Source of the DNA: Polyangium sp. y55x31
GTDB lineage: Bacteria > Myxococcota_A > Polyangia > Polyangiales > Polyangiaceae
Length of the DNA stretch: 64,000 nucleotides
Direction of reading: 5' to 3'
Assembly (NCBI RefSeq): GCF_029946505.1
Contig: NZ_JARZHG010000001.1
Span: 1 to 64,000 of the forward strand
The notes under the pieces were generated by a model. The model did no database searches, had not been told where the DNA came from, and saw only the letters and a list, made by a program, of their open reading frames with translations. The translations under genes and the position numbers were made by a program. Every line of letters begins with the position of its first letter. Position 1 is the stretch's first letter. Positions 44,165-52,532 of this stretch are shown here, piece by piece.

Positions 44165-45913
44165 TCAGGTCCCGAGCTGCGAACGGAGCGTGCGGTGCTC
44201 GCGCCAGATCTCCTCGGGCATCTTGTCGCCGAACGATCCGAAGAACGCCTCCTGATCGGCGAGGTCCTCGAGCCACGCTTCGCGATCGATCGAGAAGAGA
44301 TCGCTCATCGCGCTCCCCGGCAGATCGAGCCCGCTCGTGTCGATCTCGCCCTCGTTCGGGAAGATGCCGAGCGCCGTCTCGCGGCCGCTCGCGCGGCCGT
44401 GGACACGATCGTTGATCCAGCGCAGCACGCGCAGGTTCTCGCCGAAGCCGGGCCAGAGGATCTTGCCCGCGTCGTTCGTGCGGAACCAGTTCACGTGGAA
44501 GACCTTCGGGAAGTTCGGCCGGCCGCGCCCCATCTCGAGCCAGTGCCCGAAGTAGTCGCCCATGTTGTATCCGCAGAACGGGCGCATCGCCATCGGGTCG
44601 CGGCGCACGACGCCGACCTTGCCCGTGGCCGCCGCCGTCGTCTCCGAGGCCATCGACGCGCCGAGGTACACGCCGTGCGCCCAGTCGCGCGCCTCGTACA
44701 CGAGCGGCGCGAGCTTGGCCCTGCGGCCGCCGAAGATGAACGCGCTGATCGGCACGCCCTCGGGCGCCTCCATCTGCGTCGACGCACAAGGACACTGCTT
44801 CGCCGGCGCGCAGAAGCGGCTGTTCGGATGCGCAGCGGGCTCCTTGCTCCCGGGCGTCCAGGGCCGGCCCTGCCAGTCCGTGAGCGCATCGGGCACCTGC
44901 CCATCCATGCCCTCCCACCACGGATGCCGGTCACGCGTCATCGCCACGTTCGTGAAGATCGTGTTGTGCTGGACCGTGGCGAGCGCATTCGGATTCGTCT
45001 TGCGGCTCGTGCCGGGCGCGACGCCGAAGAAGCCAGCCTCGGGGTTGACCGCCCAGAGCCGACCATCGGGGCCGACGCGCAACCACGCGATGTCGTCGCC
45101 GACGGTCCACACCTTCCAGCCCGACTGGCTCGCGGGCGGGACGAGCATCGCGAGGTTCGTCTTGCCGCAGGCGCTCGGGAATGCAGCGCAGATGTACGTG
45201 ACGTTCCCCTGAGGATCCTCGAGCCCCATGATGAGCATGTGCTCGGCGAGCCAGCCCTCGTCGCGCGCCATCGTGCTCGCGATGCGCAGCGCGAAGCACT
45301 TCTTGCCGAGCAGCGCGTTGCCGCCGTAGCCCGAGCCGACGCTCCAGATGAGCCGCTCCCCGGGGAAGTGCGCGATGAAGCGGCGGTTCGGGTCGAGGTC
45401 GCCGAGCGAGTGCAGGCCGCGACAGAAGTCGCTCGACGTGCCGAGGTGCTCGAGCGCGACCTTCCCCATGCGCGTCATGATGCGCATGCTGGCCGCGACA
45501 TAAGCGCTGTCCGTGACCTCGACGCCGACCTTCGAAGCGGACGAGCCGACCGGGCCCATCAGGTACGGGACGACGTACATCGTCCGTCCGCGCATCGAGC
45601 GGTCGAACAGGCGGCCCACCTTCTCGCGCGCGTCCGCGGGCGAGATCCAGTTGTTCGTCGGCCCGGCGTCCTCGGCACGATCCGAGCAGATGAAGGTGAG
45701 GTGCTCGGTGCGCGCCACGTCGGACGGATGGCTCCGGTGCAGGTAACACCCGGGGTACGCGGCCTGGTCGAGCTCGTGCAGGGTGCCGTCCCGGAGCATG
45801 GCCTGCACGAGGCCGCGATACTCCTCCTCGGAACCATCGCACCACACCACGCGGTCGGGCTCCGTCTGGCGGGCCACCTCGTCGACCCACGCGGAAAGGC
45901 TCTGATTGTTCAT
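44165..45913 (-). CDS. pckG: phosphoenolpyruvate carboxykinase (GTP)
   Basis: GTP-dependent PEPCK of about 582 residues, near the usual ~600. It converts oxaloacetate to PEP for gluconeogenesis. The hyper-reactive Cys P-loop is FPSACGKTN (about 245-253). Other family segments include NNWISPADAREKVGRLFDRS (substrate-binding), GSGYGGNALLGKKCFALRIA, WKVWTVGDDIAWLRVGPDG, NPEAGFFGVAPGTS and the guanine-binding FIFGGRRAKLAPLVYEA and CGYNMGDYFGHWL. The ATG at 45913 lacks a strong Shine-Dalgarno but begins the conserved N-terminus. It is divergent from a phosphoesterase gene 90 bases away. Confidence 0.96.
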   Translation of the reverse strand: MNNQSLSAWVDEVARQTEPDRVVWCDGSEEEYRGLVQAMLRDGTLHELDQAAYPGCYLHRSHPSDVARTEHLTFICSDRAEDAGPTNNWISPADAREKVGRLFDRSMRGRTMYVVPYLMGPVGSSASKVGVEVTDSAYVAASMRIMTRMGKVALEHLGTSSDFCRGLHSLGDLDPNRRFIAHFPGERLIWSVGSGYGGNALLGKKCFALRIASTMARDEGWLAEHMLIMGLEDPQGNVTYICAAFPSACGKTNLAMLVPPASQSGWKVWTVGDDIAWLRVGPDGRLWAVNPEAGFFGVAPGTSRKTNPNALATVQHNTIFTNVAMTRDRHPWWEGMDGQVPDALTDWQGRPWTPGSKEPAAHPNSRFCAPAKQCPCASTQMEAPEGVPISAFIFGGRRAKLAPLVYEARDWAHGVYLGASMASETTAAATGKVGVVRRDPMAMRPFCGYNMGDYFGHWLEMGRGRPNFPKVFHVNWFRTNDAGKILWPGFGENLRVLRWINDRVHGRASGRETALGIFPNEGEIDTSGLDLPGSAMSDLFSIDREAWLEDLADQEAFFGSFGDKMPEEIWREHRTLRSQLGT

Positions 45914-46003
45914 GGCGCGGTAGAGTAGCCCCCAGGCCAGCGAGACGCTACCGGGTGACATTCCGCAGGGACTGCACCCGCTTCCGCCCGATATGACGAG
46001 GGC

Positions 46004-46915
46004 GTGACGCGCTTTCACGAGCAACTGGACCGAAGTGCGGTACTCTCGCCCGCTGTGCGACGCGTCGTCGTGCTCCCAGAACGCGGCAAGCTCATCGTCG
46101 CCACGGACCTGCAGGGTCATGTGGACGATTTCGAGCGGATCACATCCATTTTCGAACGCGCCGCCCGCGAGCCCGACGGGGCCGTCCTGGTCGTCACGGG
46201 CGACCTGGTACACGGGCCCGAGCTCGCCGAGATGGATTGGCCCGACTACCTCGGCAGCTACTACGAAGGCGACTCGCCGGGGCTGCTCGAACGAGCGCGC
46301 GACCTGCAAAACAGGTACCCGGGTCGCGTTCATTATCTGCTCGGCAACCACGAGCACGCGCACGTCGGCGGCCCCATCGTCGCGAAGTTCTTCCCCGACG
46401 AAGCGATGCGGCTCGAGGAGCTGCTCGGCGACGAAGGCACGCTGGCGATGCGCACCTGGTTTCGTACCTGGCCGTTCGTCGCAGTGGCCCCGAAGGCTCA
46501 GCTCGTCATGCTGCACGCAGCGCCACACGCGCGCATCCAGAGCCGCGACGATCTCGAGAACCTGTCGCTCGACGGGTGTACAGGCCTGACGCTCGAAGAG
46601 ATGGCCGCCCGCGGGACACTCGGGGCGCTCCTTTGGGCTCGGACGACCTCGTCCGAGCGCGCCTGGTCGTTCCTGCGCGCCATCCATCCGAACGCGCGCG
46701 TCGCCGTGTACGGGCACGACGTCGCGCGGACGGGCTACGCGATCGATCGCGAGCCGATGCTCTGCGTGTCGACGAGCTTCGGCTGCTTCGACGGGGACAA
46801 GATGTACCTGGAGTGGGATCTCGCGGAGCCGGCGATGAACGCCGAGGACGTCGCCCGCCTAGGCCTCCGGCTCTTGCACCCGGGAGCCCCGGCGGTGCAC
46901 CGGGTCGCGTTCTAA
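46004..46915 (+). CDS. metallophosphoesterase
   Basis: Calcineurin-like phosphoesterase of 303 residues. The metal-binding motifs are in order: IVATDLQGHVDD (D-x-x-G-H in place of the usual D-x-H), VVTGDLVHG (GD), LLGNHEHAH (GNHE), MLHAAPH and VYGHDV (GHxx near the C-terminus). This is the protein phosphatase/ApaH-like arrangement; the substrate is not predictable. The start is GTG at 46004 with GAGGG close upstream. It stands alone and is followed by hairpin element D. Confidence 0.85.
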   Translation: MTRFHEQLDRSAVLSPAVRRVVVLPERGKLIVATDLQGHVDDFERITSIFERAAREPDGAVLVVTGDLVHGPELAEMDWPDYLGSYYEGDSPGLLERARDLQNRYPGRVHYLLGNHEHAHVGGPIVAKFFPDEAMRLEELLGDEGTLAMRTWFRTWPFVAVAPKAQLVMLHAAPHARIQSRDDLENLSLDGCTGLTLEEMAARGTLGALLWARTTSSERAWSFLRAIHPNARVAVYGHDVARTGYAIDREPMLCVSTSFGCFDGDKMYLEWDLAEPAMNAEDVARLGLRLLHPGAPAVHRVAF

Positions 46916-46928
46916 GAGGGTATTTCAC

Positions 46929-47050
46929 AGCGTAGCGCCGGGGTTTCACCCCGGACCCGACGAGGGGCTGTCCGCCCCTCGACCCGGACCAGGGCCAGCC
47001 CTGGACCTCAGGTGCATCGACCGCGATGCGGTTGATGCACAGGCACCTCT
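46929..47050. repeat. hairpin element, copy D (half-length)
   Basis: Same order and near-identical sequence to copy A: GCGTAGCGCCGGGGTTTCAC, then CGAGGGGC-tgtcc-GCCCCTCG (perfect 8-bp stem), CCAGGGC-ca-GCCCTGG and TGCATCGACCGC-gat-GCGGTTGATGCA (one wobble pair). It fills the convergent gap between the phosphoesterase and iron permease genes, ending at the latter's TAG. Confidence 0.86.
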
Positions 47051-49027
47051 CTAGCCCTTGGCAGGCGCGGGCGTCGCCCCGCGCGGCGGGGGGCCCGGCT
47101 GGGGCGAACGCTTGTTCCACACGTACGCGCCCACCGCGAGCGCGAGCAGGATGAGTTGCGCGGTGATCGTCTCGAGCGTCGGGTAGAAGCCGATGACGGG
47201 CACGCTCGGCAGCCCGACCCGATGCGCCGGCACGACGCCCGCCATCTGCAGCGCCGAGAGGCCCTGGCCGATGAACACGACCGCGAGGCCGTAGAGCAGG
47301 TAGCTGGAGATGCGGAAGAAGACCTGCGGCGGCGCGAAACGTCCGGCCCGGGTGTACATGGCCACGATGATCACGAGCACGATCGCGCCGACGGCGGCGC
47401 CCACGAGGGCCGCGAGCGTCGAGGCGTCGGAGGCGAGCAGGGCCTGGTAGAAGAGGACGGTCTCGAACGCCTCGCGGTAGGCCGCGAGGAACGAGACGCC
47501 GAAGAGGGAGAGCGCGGCCTTGCGCGGCGAGATGTGCTCCTTGAGGAAGCGCATCCAGCGCTGGACCTCGCGCTTCGCGAGCAGCGAGTAGCTCACGTAG
47601 AAGAGCACGGCCGTCGCGAGCAGGGCCGTGATGCCCTCGATGAGCTCGCGCTTCGCGCCCGAGATCGTGACGAGCCGGAGCGAGAGGAGGAACGTGACGA
47701 TGCCGAGCGCGATCGCCGCGGTCCAGCCCGCGTGGACGTAGCGCTTCTTGTCCGAGTGTCCCGCCTGCGCCGCGAGGCCGAGCAGCGCCGCGATGAGCAG
47801 CGCGGCTTCGACGCCCTCGCGCACGACGATGCCGCCGCTCGAGATCGCCGTGGACACGAAGCTCGTCCGCTTCGCGCCTTCCTTGAGCCTCGACTCGGCG
47901 GCCGTGAGCTCCGCGAGCGTCCGGCCGATCGCAGCACCGAGCTCGGCGGGCGTTTCGCCCCGATCGAGCCCTGCACGCATGACCATGTAGTGGTCCTCGA
48001 TGCGCGCCACGATGCCGGCGTCGATCGACTTGAGCTGCGCCTCGACCGGCTCGACGCCTTCGAGGTAGCTGTCGATGATCTGCCCCTTCGCGCCCTCGCG
48101 ATCACCACGCTGGAGCGCGACGCGCGCCCGATCGAGCTTGGCCCGCGCGAGCGCGAGCGGCGAGCGGGCCGCGCGATCCTCGTAAGGCGCGCGCTTGCGC
48201 AGATCCGCGAGCATCGCGGAAGCACGATCCTGCGCCACGCCCGCCGCGAGGAGCTCCGCGCGCAGCGACGCATCCGAGCGGGTCGCGAGCTCCGCGAGCG
48301 CGTACGTCGGCGATCCGTCCGCGGGCGCCTCCGTGTGTCGCAGCGAGACCACGTAGAACGCGACGTCCCACCGCTCGGCCTCGCTGAGCTGCGAGAACGG
48401 CACCATCGCGGTGCCTTGCACGCCGAAGCGCACGGTGCTCGCGACGCGGAAGGGCGTCATGGCGTCGGCCACGTCCGGATCCCAGAAATTCGCGGGCCGC
48501 GGATTCAGCGTCGCGGCCTTCGGCGTGTCGCCGCGCCCTTGCTCGCCGTGACACTCGGTGCAGTGCTTCTGGAAGATCGCACGACCTCGCTCGGCGTTCG
48601 GGGCCGTCGCCGGCGCCTCCGCGAGACGGAACGAGCCGAGGATCGCCGTGCGCGCATCGAGCGTCGCTGCCGTCACCTCGCTCGCGGGCGCCTTCTTCTC
48701 GACGAGTCCGCGCACCTTGCCGACGAGCGCAGGCAGATCGACGCGCGGCGCATCGGAAGGCAGCGCGGGCTGGATGCGGCCGGCGATCTTCGCGCCGTCG
48801 TCGAGGAGCGAGAGCTGCTCGTCGTACTCGCCCTGGTTCGTGATCGCGCCGTTCTCCACGGCGCCGCCGTAGTCCGCGCCCACGTAGCCGAGCACGTGCA
48901 CGAGGCGTTGCGCCTCGACCTCGGGTGGATCGCCGTAATCCGCCCTCGCCAGGGGCGCGGCCACGAGCACCAGCGCCGCCGCGAGCAGCGCCACGAGTGA
49001 CCGAAGACGGGCGAAGATGACAATCAT
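47051..49027 (-). CDS. cytochrome c-FTR1 fusion iron permease
   Basis: Protein of about 658 residues. A signal peptide (LVALLAAALVLVAAPLARA-D) exports the N-terminus. A c-type haem site CTECH (Cys 156, Cys 159, His 160) follows in a cytochrome c domain, then a helical linker, then the seven-helix FTR1 domain with both iron-binding RExxE motifs: REGVE at 403-407 and REAFE at 518-522. The family takes up iron across the inner membrane, and the attached cytochrome suggests redox-linked uptake. The C-terminus is a Pro/Ala-rich tail. Fusions of this type are known in proteobacteria. The ATG at 49027 has no strong Shine-Dalgarno. Confidence 0.9.
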   Translation of the reverse strand: MIVIFARLRSLVALLAAALVLVAAPLARADYGDPPEVEAQRLVHVLGYVGADYGGAVENGAITNQGEYDEQLSLLDDGAKIAGRIQPALPSDAPRVDLPALVGKVRGLVEKKAPASEVTAATLDARTAILGSFRLAEAPATAPNAERGRAIFQKHCTECHGEQGRGDTPKAATLNPRPANFWDPDVADAMTPFRVASTVRFGVQGTAMVPFSQLSEAERWDVAFYVVSLRHTEAPADGSPTYALAELATRSDASLRAELLAAGVAQDRASAMLADLRKRAPYEDRAARSPLALARAKLDRARVALQRGDREGAKGQIIDSYLEGVEPVEAQLKSIDAGIVARIEDHYMVMRAGLDRGETPAELGAAIGRTLAELTAAESRLKEGAKRTSFVSTAISSGGIVVREGVEAALLIAALLGLAAQAGHSDKKRYVHAGWTAAIALGIVTFLLSLRLVTISGAKRELIEGITALLATAVLFYVSYSLLAKREVQRWMRFLKEHISPRKAALSLFGVSFLAAYREAFETVLFYQALLASDASTLAALVGAAVGAIVLVIIVAMYTRAGRFAPPQVFFRISSYLLYGLAVVFIGQGLSALQMAGVVPAHRVGLPSVPVIGFYPTLETITAQLILLALAVGAYVWNKRSPQPGPPPRGATPAPAKG

Positions 49028-49071
49028 GTTCAACAAGAGTACCGGAACCACGAAACGTTGCAAGGGCTGGA

Positions 49072-50022
49072 TCAGAAGTGATCCAAGGACCCGAAAAACG
49101 TTTGGCCGGGATCGATGGTGGGAATGGGCCCGCCGAGCGCGCGGACCATGGCGATCGCGGTGGAACGGTTCTGCGCGACGAACGGTTTGCCCTCGAGGTG
49201 CGGCGGGAGCCAGCTCGCGACGTGCGCGGCGCCCTCGGTGAGCGCGATCCGTCGGATGGCGCCGAGGACGTCTTCCCGCGGGATCCCGGGCGCGGCCCAC
49301 TCGTCGACCCACAACGTGCGGGGCGGCGGCTCGGCGCCGTCGTCGCGTTTTCCGTCGTGGAGCGCGGCGAGCACGTAGCCGACATCGCGCCCGTCACGAC
49401 GCAGGATCCAGCCGAGATCGCCGTGGTTGCGGAAGCGGAAGTACCGCAGGATCTCGAGCGTGCGCGCAGGCCGCACGAACGAAAGATCCCAGGACGCGTC
49501 GTTGGTCTCGAGCATCCAGGGCTCGTCCTCGGGCGTGGAAGGACGCACGTCGAGCGAGGTCTCGGCGGGGAGCGCGGGGACGGTCGCCGTGTGTTCGAGC
49601 GAGGGCAAGGAGACGAAGCCGAGCCGCTCGTAGAAGCCAGGATCGATGTCCGAAAAGAGCAACGCGAGCGCGACGCCGTCGGCCCGCGCCTCGTCGAGCA
49701 CGGCGCGAAGAAGCTCGCTTGCAGCGCCCGTCCCGCGCGCGTCGGGCCGCGTGAAGACCGCGCCGATGCCCACGGCCGGAGCCTTGCCGCCGCCGGGGAC
49801 GCTCACGGAGAGGCCGTACCGCTTGATGCCCGCGACGAGCCGTCCGCTCTCGTCGAGCAGGCCCGTGTACCGCAGGATCGCAGGCCCGGCGCGGCGGAGC
49901 TGCGCGCGTTGGCCCTCGATGTGCGCTTCGAGCGTGCGGCCGCCCGACCAGATCACGTGCGTCTGCGTCGCCGCCTCGGCGACCCGCGCGTCATCGAGCC
50001 GAGGCACGTACGTGCGACTCAC
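49072..50022 (-). CDS. GNAT family N-acetyltransferase (Eis-like, two-domain)
   Basis: Protein of 316 residues. The first half holds a clear GNAT acetyl-CoA-binding motif, AVGIGAVFTRPDARGTGAAS, followed by LFSDIDPGFYERLGF. The second half resembles a further degenerate GNAT domain (LEILRYFRFRNHGDLGWILR, GYVLAALHD, PHLEGKPFVAQN). The two-domain layout recalls Eis-type acetyltransferases. GTG at 50022 overlaps the kynureninase-like stop as GTGA, so the two genes are coupled and may act on a shared metabolite; the substrate is unknown. Confidence 0.83.
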   Translation of the reverse strand: MSRTYVPRLDDARVAEAATQTHVIWSGGRTLEAHIEGQRAQLRRAGPAILRYTGLLDESGRLVAGIKRYGLSVSVPGGGKAPAVGIGAVFTRPDARGTGAASELLRAVLDEARADGVALALLFSDIDPGFYERLGFVSLPSLEHTATVPALPAETSLDVRPSTPEDEPWMLETNDASWDLSFVRPARTLEILRYFRFRNHGDLGWILRRDGRDVGYVLAALHDGKRDDGAEPPPRTLWVDEWAAPGIPREDVLGAIRRIALTEGAAHVASWLPPHLEGKPFVAQNRSTAIAMVRALGGPIPTIDPGQTFFGSLDHF

Positions 50023-51212
50023 GACGCCGCCTCCCTGCGGATCTCCTCGGCGACCGCGAGCGTGCCGCGATCGATCTCGTCGTCCGTGAGGTACGGAGCG
50101 GGGCCGATCCGCACGAGATCGCCGCGCGAATCGACGAAGATCCCGCGCGCCCGCAGCCGGTCGACGACATGCCCGGCTCCCGCCGATCGTACGGCGACGA
50201 AAGCTCCACGCCGCGCATCCACGCGGGACGAGGCCACGCGATCGGAGAGCCCCGCCGCGTCGAGCTGGGCGAGGATGCGGCGCGTTTGCCGGAGCGAGAT
50301 CGCGCGCAGGGCCGGGACATCGAGCCCGAACGCATCCCAGTGCCGGAGCACCGCGTCCGCGCGGTAGACCGGCGTGGGATCGAACGTCGCCCCCGAGAAC
50401 CGCGCGCCGCCCGGCCCGTACCCGACGGCCGTCGTACGCTCGCCTTCGAGCGCCGAAAAATCGGCGAACCAGCCGGTATCCGCCGGTCGAAGGTTCGTCG
50501 TGGCGGGGGACCGCAAGAAGCAGATCCCCTCCCCCAGCGCCGCGTACTTGTAACCGCCGGCCGTCACGAAGAGCGCGTCCTTCGCAGGGCCCCATTCGAT
50601 CGGCACGACGTTGAACGCGTGGTACGCGTCGACGAGCGGGACGGCGCCGACCTCCACCGCGCGCGCCGCGATCTCCCCGATCCGCGGCACGACATAAGCA
50701 TCCTCGAACAGCACGGCCGAGAGCGCGACGAGGCTCGTGCCAGGCACGATCGCTTCGAGGAAACGATCCACGAGGGTCTCGCGCTCCGCCGTGTCGACCC
50801 ACGTCACGCGGAGGCCATCCTCCGCGAGCCGCGATAGTTGGCGGTGCAACGAATGGAACTCGGACCGCGTCGTGACCACGCGCGGCGCCGAGGCGAGCGG
50901 GAAACACGAGAGCAGGCGCGTGACGAGCTCGTGCGTGCTCTTGCCGAAGGAGATCGCGTCCCCCTCGTCGAACCCGAGCCGCCCGAGGATGCGGCGTCCG
51001 ACGGACTCCATCTTCGGGAAGACCGCGCGGGACCACTTGTCGTCCACGAAGTGCGCGGCGCCGTCGAACGCCTCGATCATCGCCGCGCGCGCGACATCGG
51101 GCCACGCCTGGTGCGAGTGGCCCGTGAGGAGCACACGATCGCCCTGCAGAAAGTGGCTGTACGCCGCACGAAACGCGCCGAGATCCAGCGCGCGCCCCGC
51201 CTCGTCGCTCAT
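50019..51212 (-). CDS. PLP-dependent kynureninase-like enzyme (aminotransferase class V fold)
   Basis: Fold-type I PLP enzyme of 397 residues. Recognisable segments: YLNHAS-like GDRVLLTGHSHQAWPDVARA, SFGKSTHELVTRLLSCFP, LVDAYHAFNVVPIEWGPA with the cofactor-binding Asp and the PLP Lys in VTAGGYKYAALGEG, then GWFADFSALEG. The spacing and the GxKY Lys motif fit kynureninase relatives more than cysteine desulfurases. No other tryptophan-catabolism genes are adjacent, so kynurenine as substrate is not assured. It is coupled by GTGA to the acetyltransferase gene. Confidence 0.78.
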   Translation of the reverse strand: MSDEAGRALDLGAFRAAYSHFLQGDRVLLTGHSHQAWPDVARAAMIEAFDGAAHFVDDKWSRAVFPKMESVGRRILGRLGFDEGDAISFGKSTHELVTRLLSCFPLASAPRVVTTRSEFHSLHRQLSRLAEDGLRVTWVDTAERETLVDRFLEAIVPGTSLVALSAVLFEDAYVVPRIGEIAARAVEVGAVPLVDAYHAFNVVPIEWGPAKDALFVTAGGYKYAALGEGICFLRSPATTNLRPADTGWFADFSALEGERTTAVGYGPGGARFSGATFDPTPVYRADAVLRHWDAFGLDVPALRAISLRQTRRILAQLDAAGLSDRVASSRVDARRGAFVAVRSAGAGHVVDRLRARGIFVDSRGDLVRIGPAPYLTDDEIDRGTLAVAEEIRREAAS

Positions 51213-51228
51213 GCGCCTGCCTCCCCGA

Positions 51229-52476
51229 TCACTTGCGCGAGTACGACACGGTCACGTTCGTGTCGATCGAGGTGTTCTGCTTCTCGGTCTTGCCGCCCGC
51301 GCTCACCTGCACCTCGAGCGTCATCGAGCTCTTCACGGTCATCGATCCGCCCGAGGGCGCGACGTCCTTCGTATCGAGCACGCTCGTGCCGCTGCCCTGC
51401 GACTTGAACGCGACGAGCCGCGCCGACGCGCCCGGCGGCATGCCCGGCGGCGTCACCGTGTCCTTCGCCGCGAGCTGCTTCACCGTGACGTCCAGCGTGA
51501 GCACGTCGCCCTTGCGCTCCTTCAGGGTGAACGTCGAGACCTGCAGCAGATCCGCGCCGTTCGCCGTGAGCCGGCCGAGGACCTCCCACTTCGCGCCGCT
51601 GCCCACGGGCTCGTCCGGCAAGGGCGCCGTCATCGACTCGATCGACTGCGTCATGCCCGTCATCATCTGCTGCGCCGCCTGCGGCACGGTCTTCGGCATG
51701 CTCATGGTCACGTCGTGGACGCGGCCCTTCTCGTCGACGAAGTAGCGCATCCCGAGCCCCTTGATCGGCTCGAGCTGCGGGCGCAGCGCCTCGGCGATCT
51801 TGTCCTGCCCCGCCGCCTGCGACTCGACCCCGACGTCCTTCAGCGTGCCCTCGATCGGCCAGTCGCTGCCCTTCTTGTCGCCGGTCGAGAAGTCGAACGT
51901 CATCACCATGCGCGGCATCTTCGTGGGCGGCAGGTTCATGCCCGCCGCGCTCATGCTCATCTCGAGCTCCATGCCCATGCGCAGCGGCTTCGACGTGCCC
52001 TTCACGAGCACGTAGGACGCGGCCGATCGCGGCTCGCCGCCCGCCGCGAGCAGCCGCACGATCGGCCGACCGCCCGCCTTGACGAGTTTGTCCGCGGCGC
52101 CCTTCGGCAGGATCCCGTTCGGCGCGTCGGGCACCGACGTCTTCGCGGCGACGTCGGCCGCGGGCTTCGTATCGCCCTTCGGCGCTGCCGCCTTCGCCTC
52201 GTCCGCCGGCGCGGCCTTCGCCTTCTCGTCGGCCTTGGGCTCGTCCTTCGGGGCCTCGACCTTCGCCTCGGCCTCGGGCGTCTTCGCCTCGTCGGGCTTC
52301 GCTTCGGCCTCGGGCTTCGCCTCGGTTTTCGCCTCGGGCTTCGGCGCGTCGGCCTTCGCCTTCGCCTCGTCGACCTTCTCCGGCGCGGGCACCGGCGGGG
52401 TGTCCTTCGACTCACACGCGAAGAGCGAAACAGCGAGCAGGCCGGCGAGCGGCAACCCCAGGAGCGACCTCGACAT
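51229..52476 (-). CDS. lipoprotein with long Lys/Glu/Ala/Pro linker
   Basis: Protein of 415 residues, function unknown. The signal peptide ends in lipobox LFAC with Cys 21. Residues 22-115 are a low-complexity linker built of KxEA, KPEA and APxDE blocks, highly charged and probably extended, long enough to span periplasm or cell wall. The C-terminal ~290 residues form a beta-rich globular domain (PIVRLLAAGGEPRSAASYVL, then MVMTFDFSTGDKKGSDWPIE) that is not recognised. ATG 52476 has GGAGG nine bases upstream. It lies 16 bases past the kynureninase-like start on the same strand. Confidence 0.72.
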   Translation of the reverse strand: MSRSLLGLPLAGLLAVSLFACESKDTPPVPAPEKVDEAKAKADAPKPEAKTEAKPEAEAKPDEAKTPEAEAKVEAPKDEPKADEKAKAAPADEAKAAAPKGDTKPAADVAAKTSVPDAPNGILPKGAADKLVKAGGRPIVRLLAAGGEPRSAASYVLVKGTSKPLRMGMELEMSMSAAGMNLPPTKMPRMVMTFDFSTGDKKGSDWPIEGTLKDVGVESQAAGQDKIAEALRPQLEPIKGLGMRYFVDEKGRVHDVTMSMPKTVPQAAQQMMTGMTQSIESMTAPLPDEPVGSGAKWEVLGRLTANGADLLQVSTFTLKERKGDVLTLDVTVKQLAAKDTVTPPGMPPGASARLVAFKSQGSGTSVLDTKDVAPSGGSMTVKSSMTLEVQVSAGGKTEKQNTSIDTNVTVSYSRK

Positions 52477-52532
52477 CACGGAACACCCTCCACAGCCGGC
52501 TCGACCGAACCTCGGCGGCGGCCGAGGCTGCT

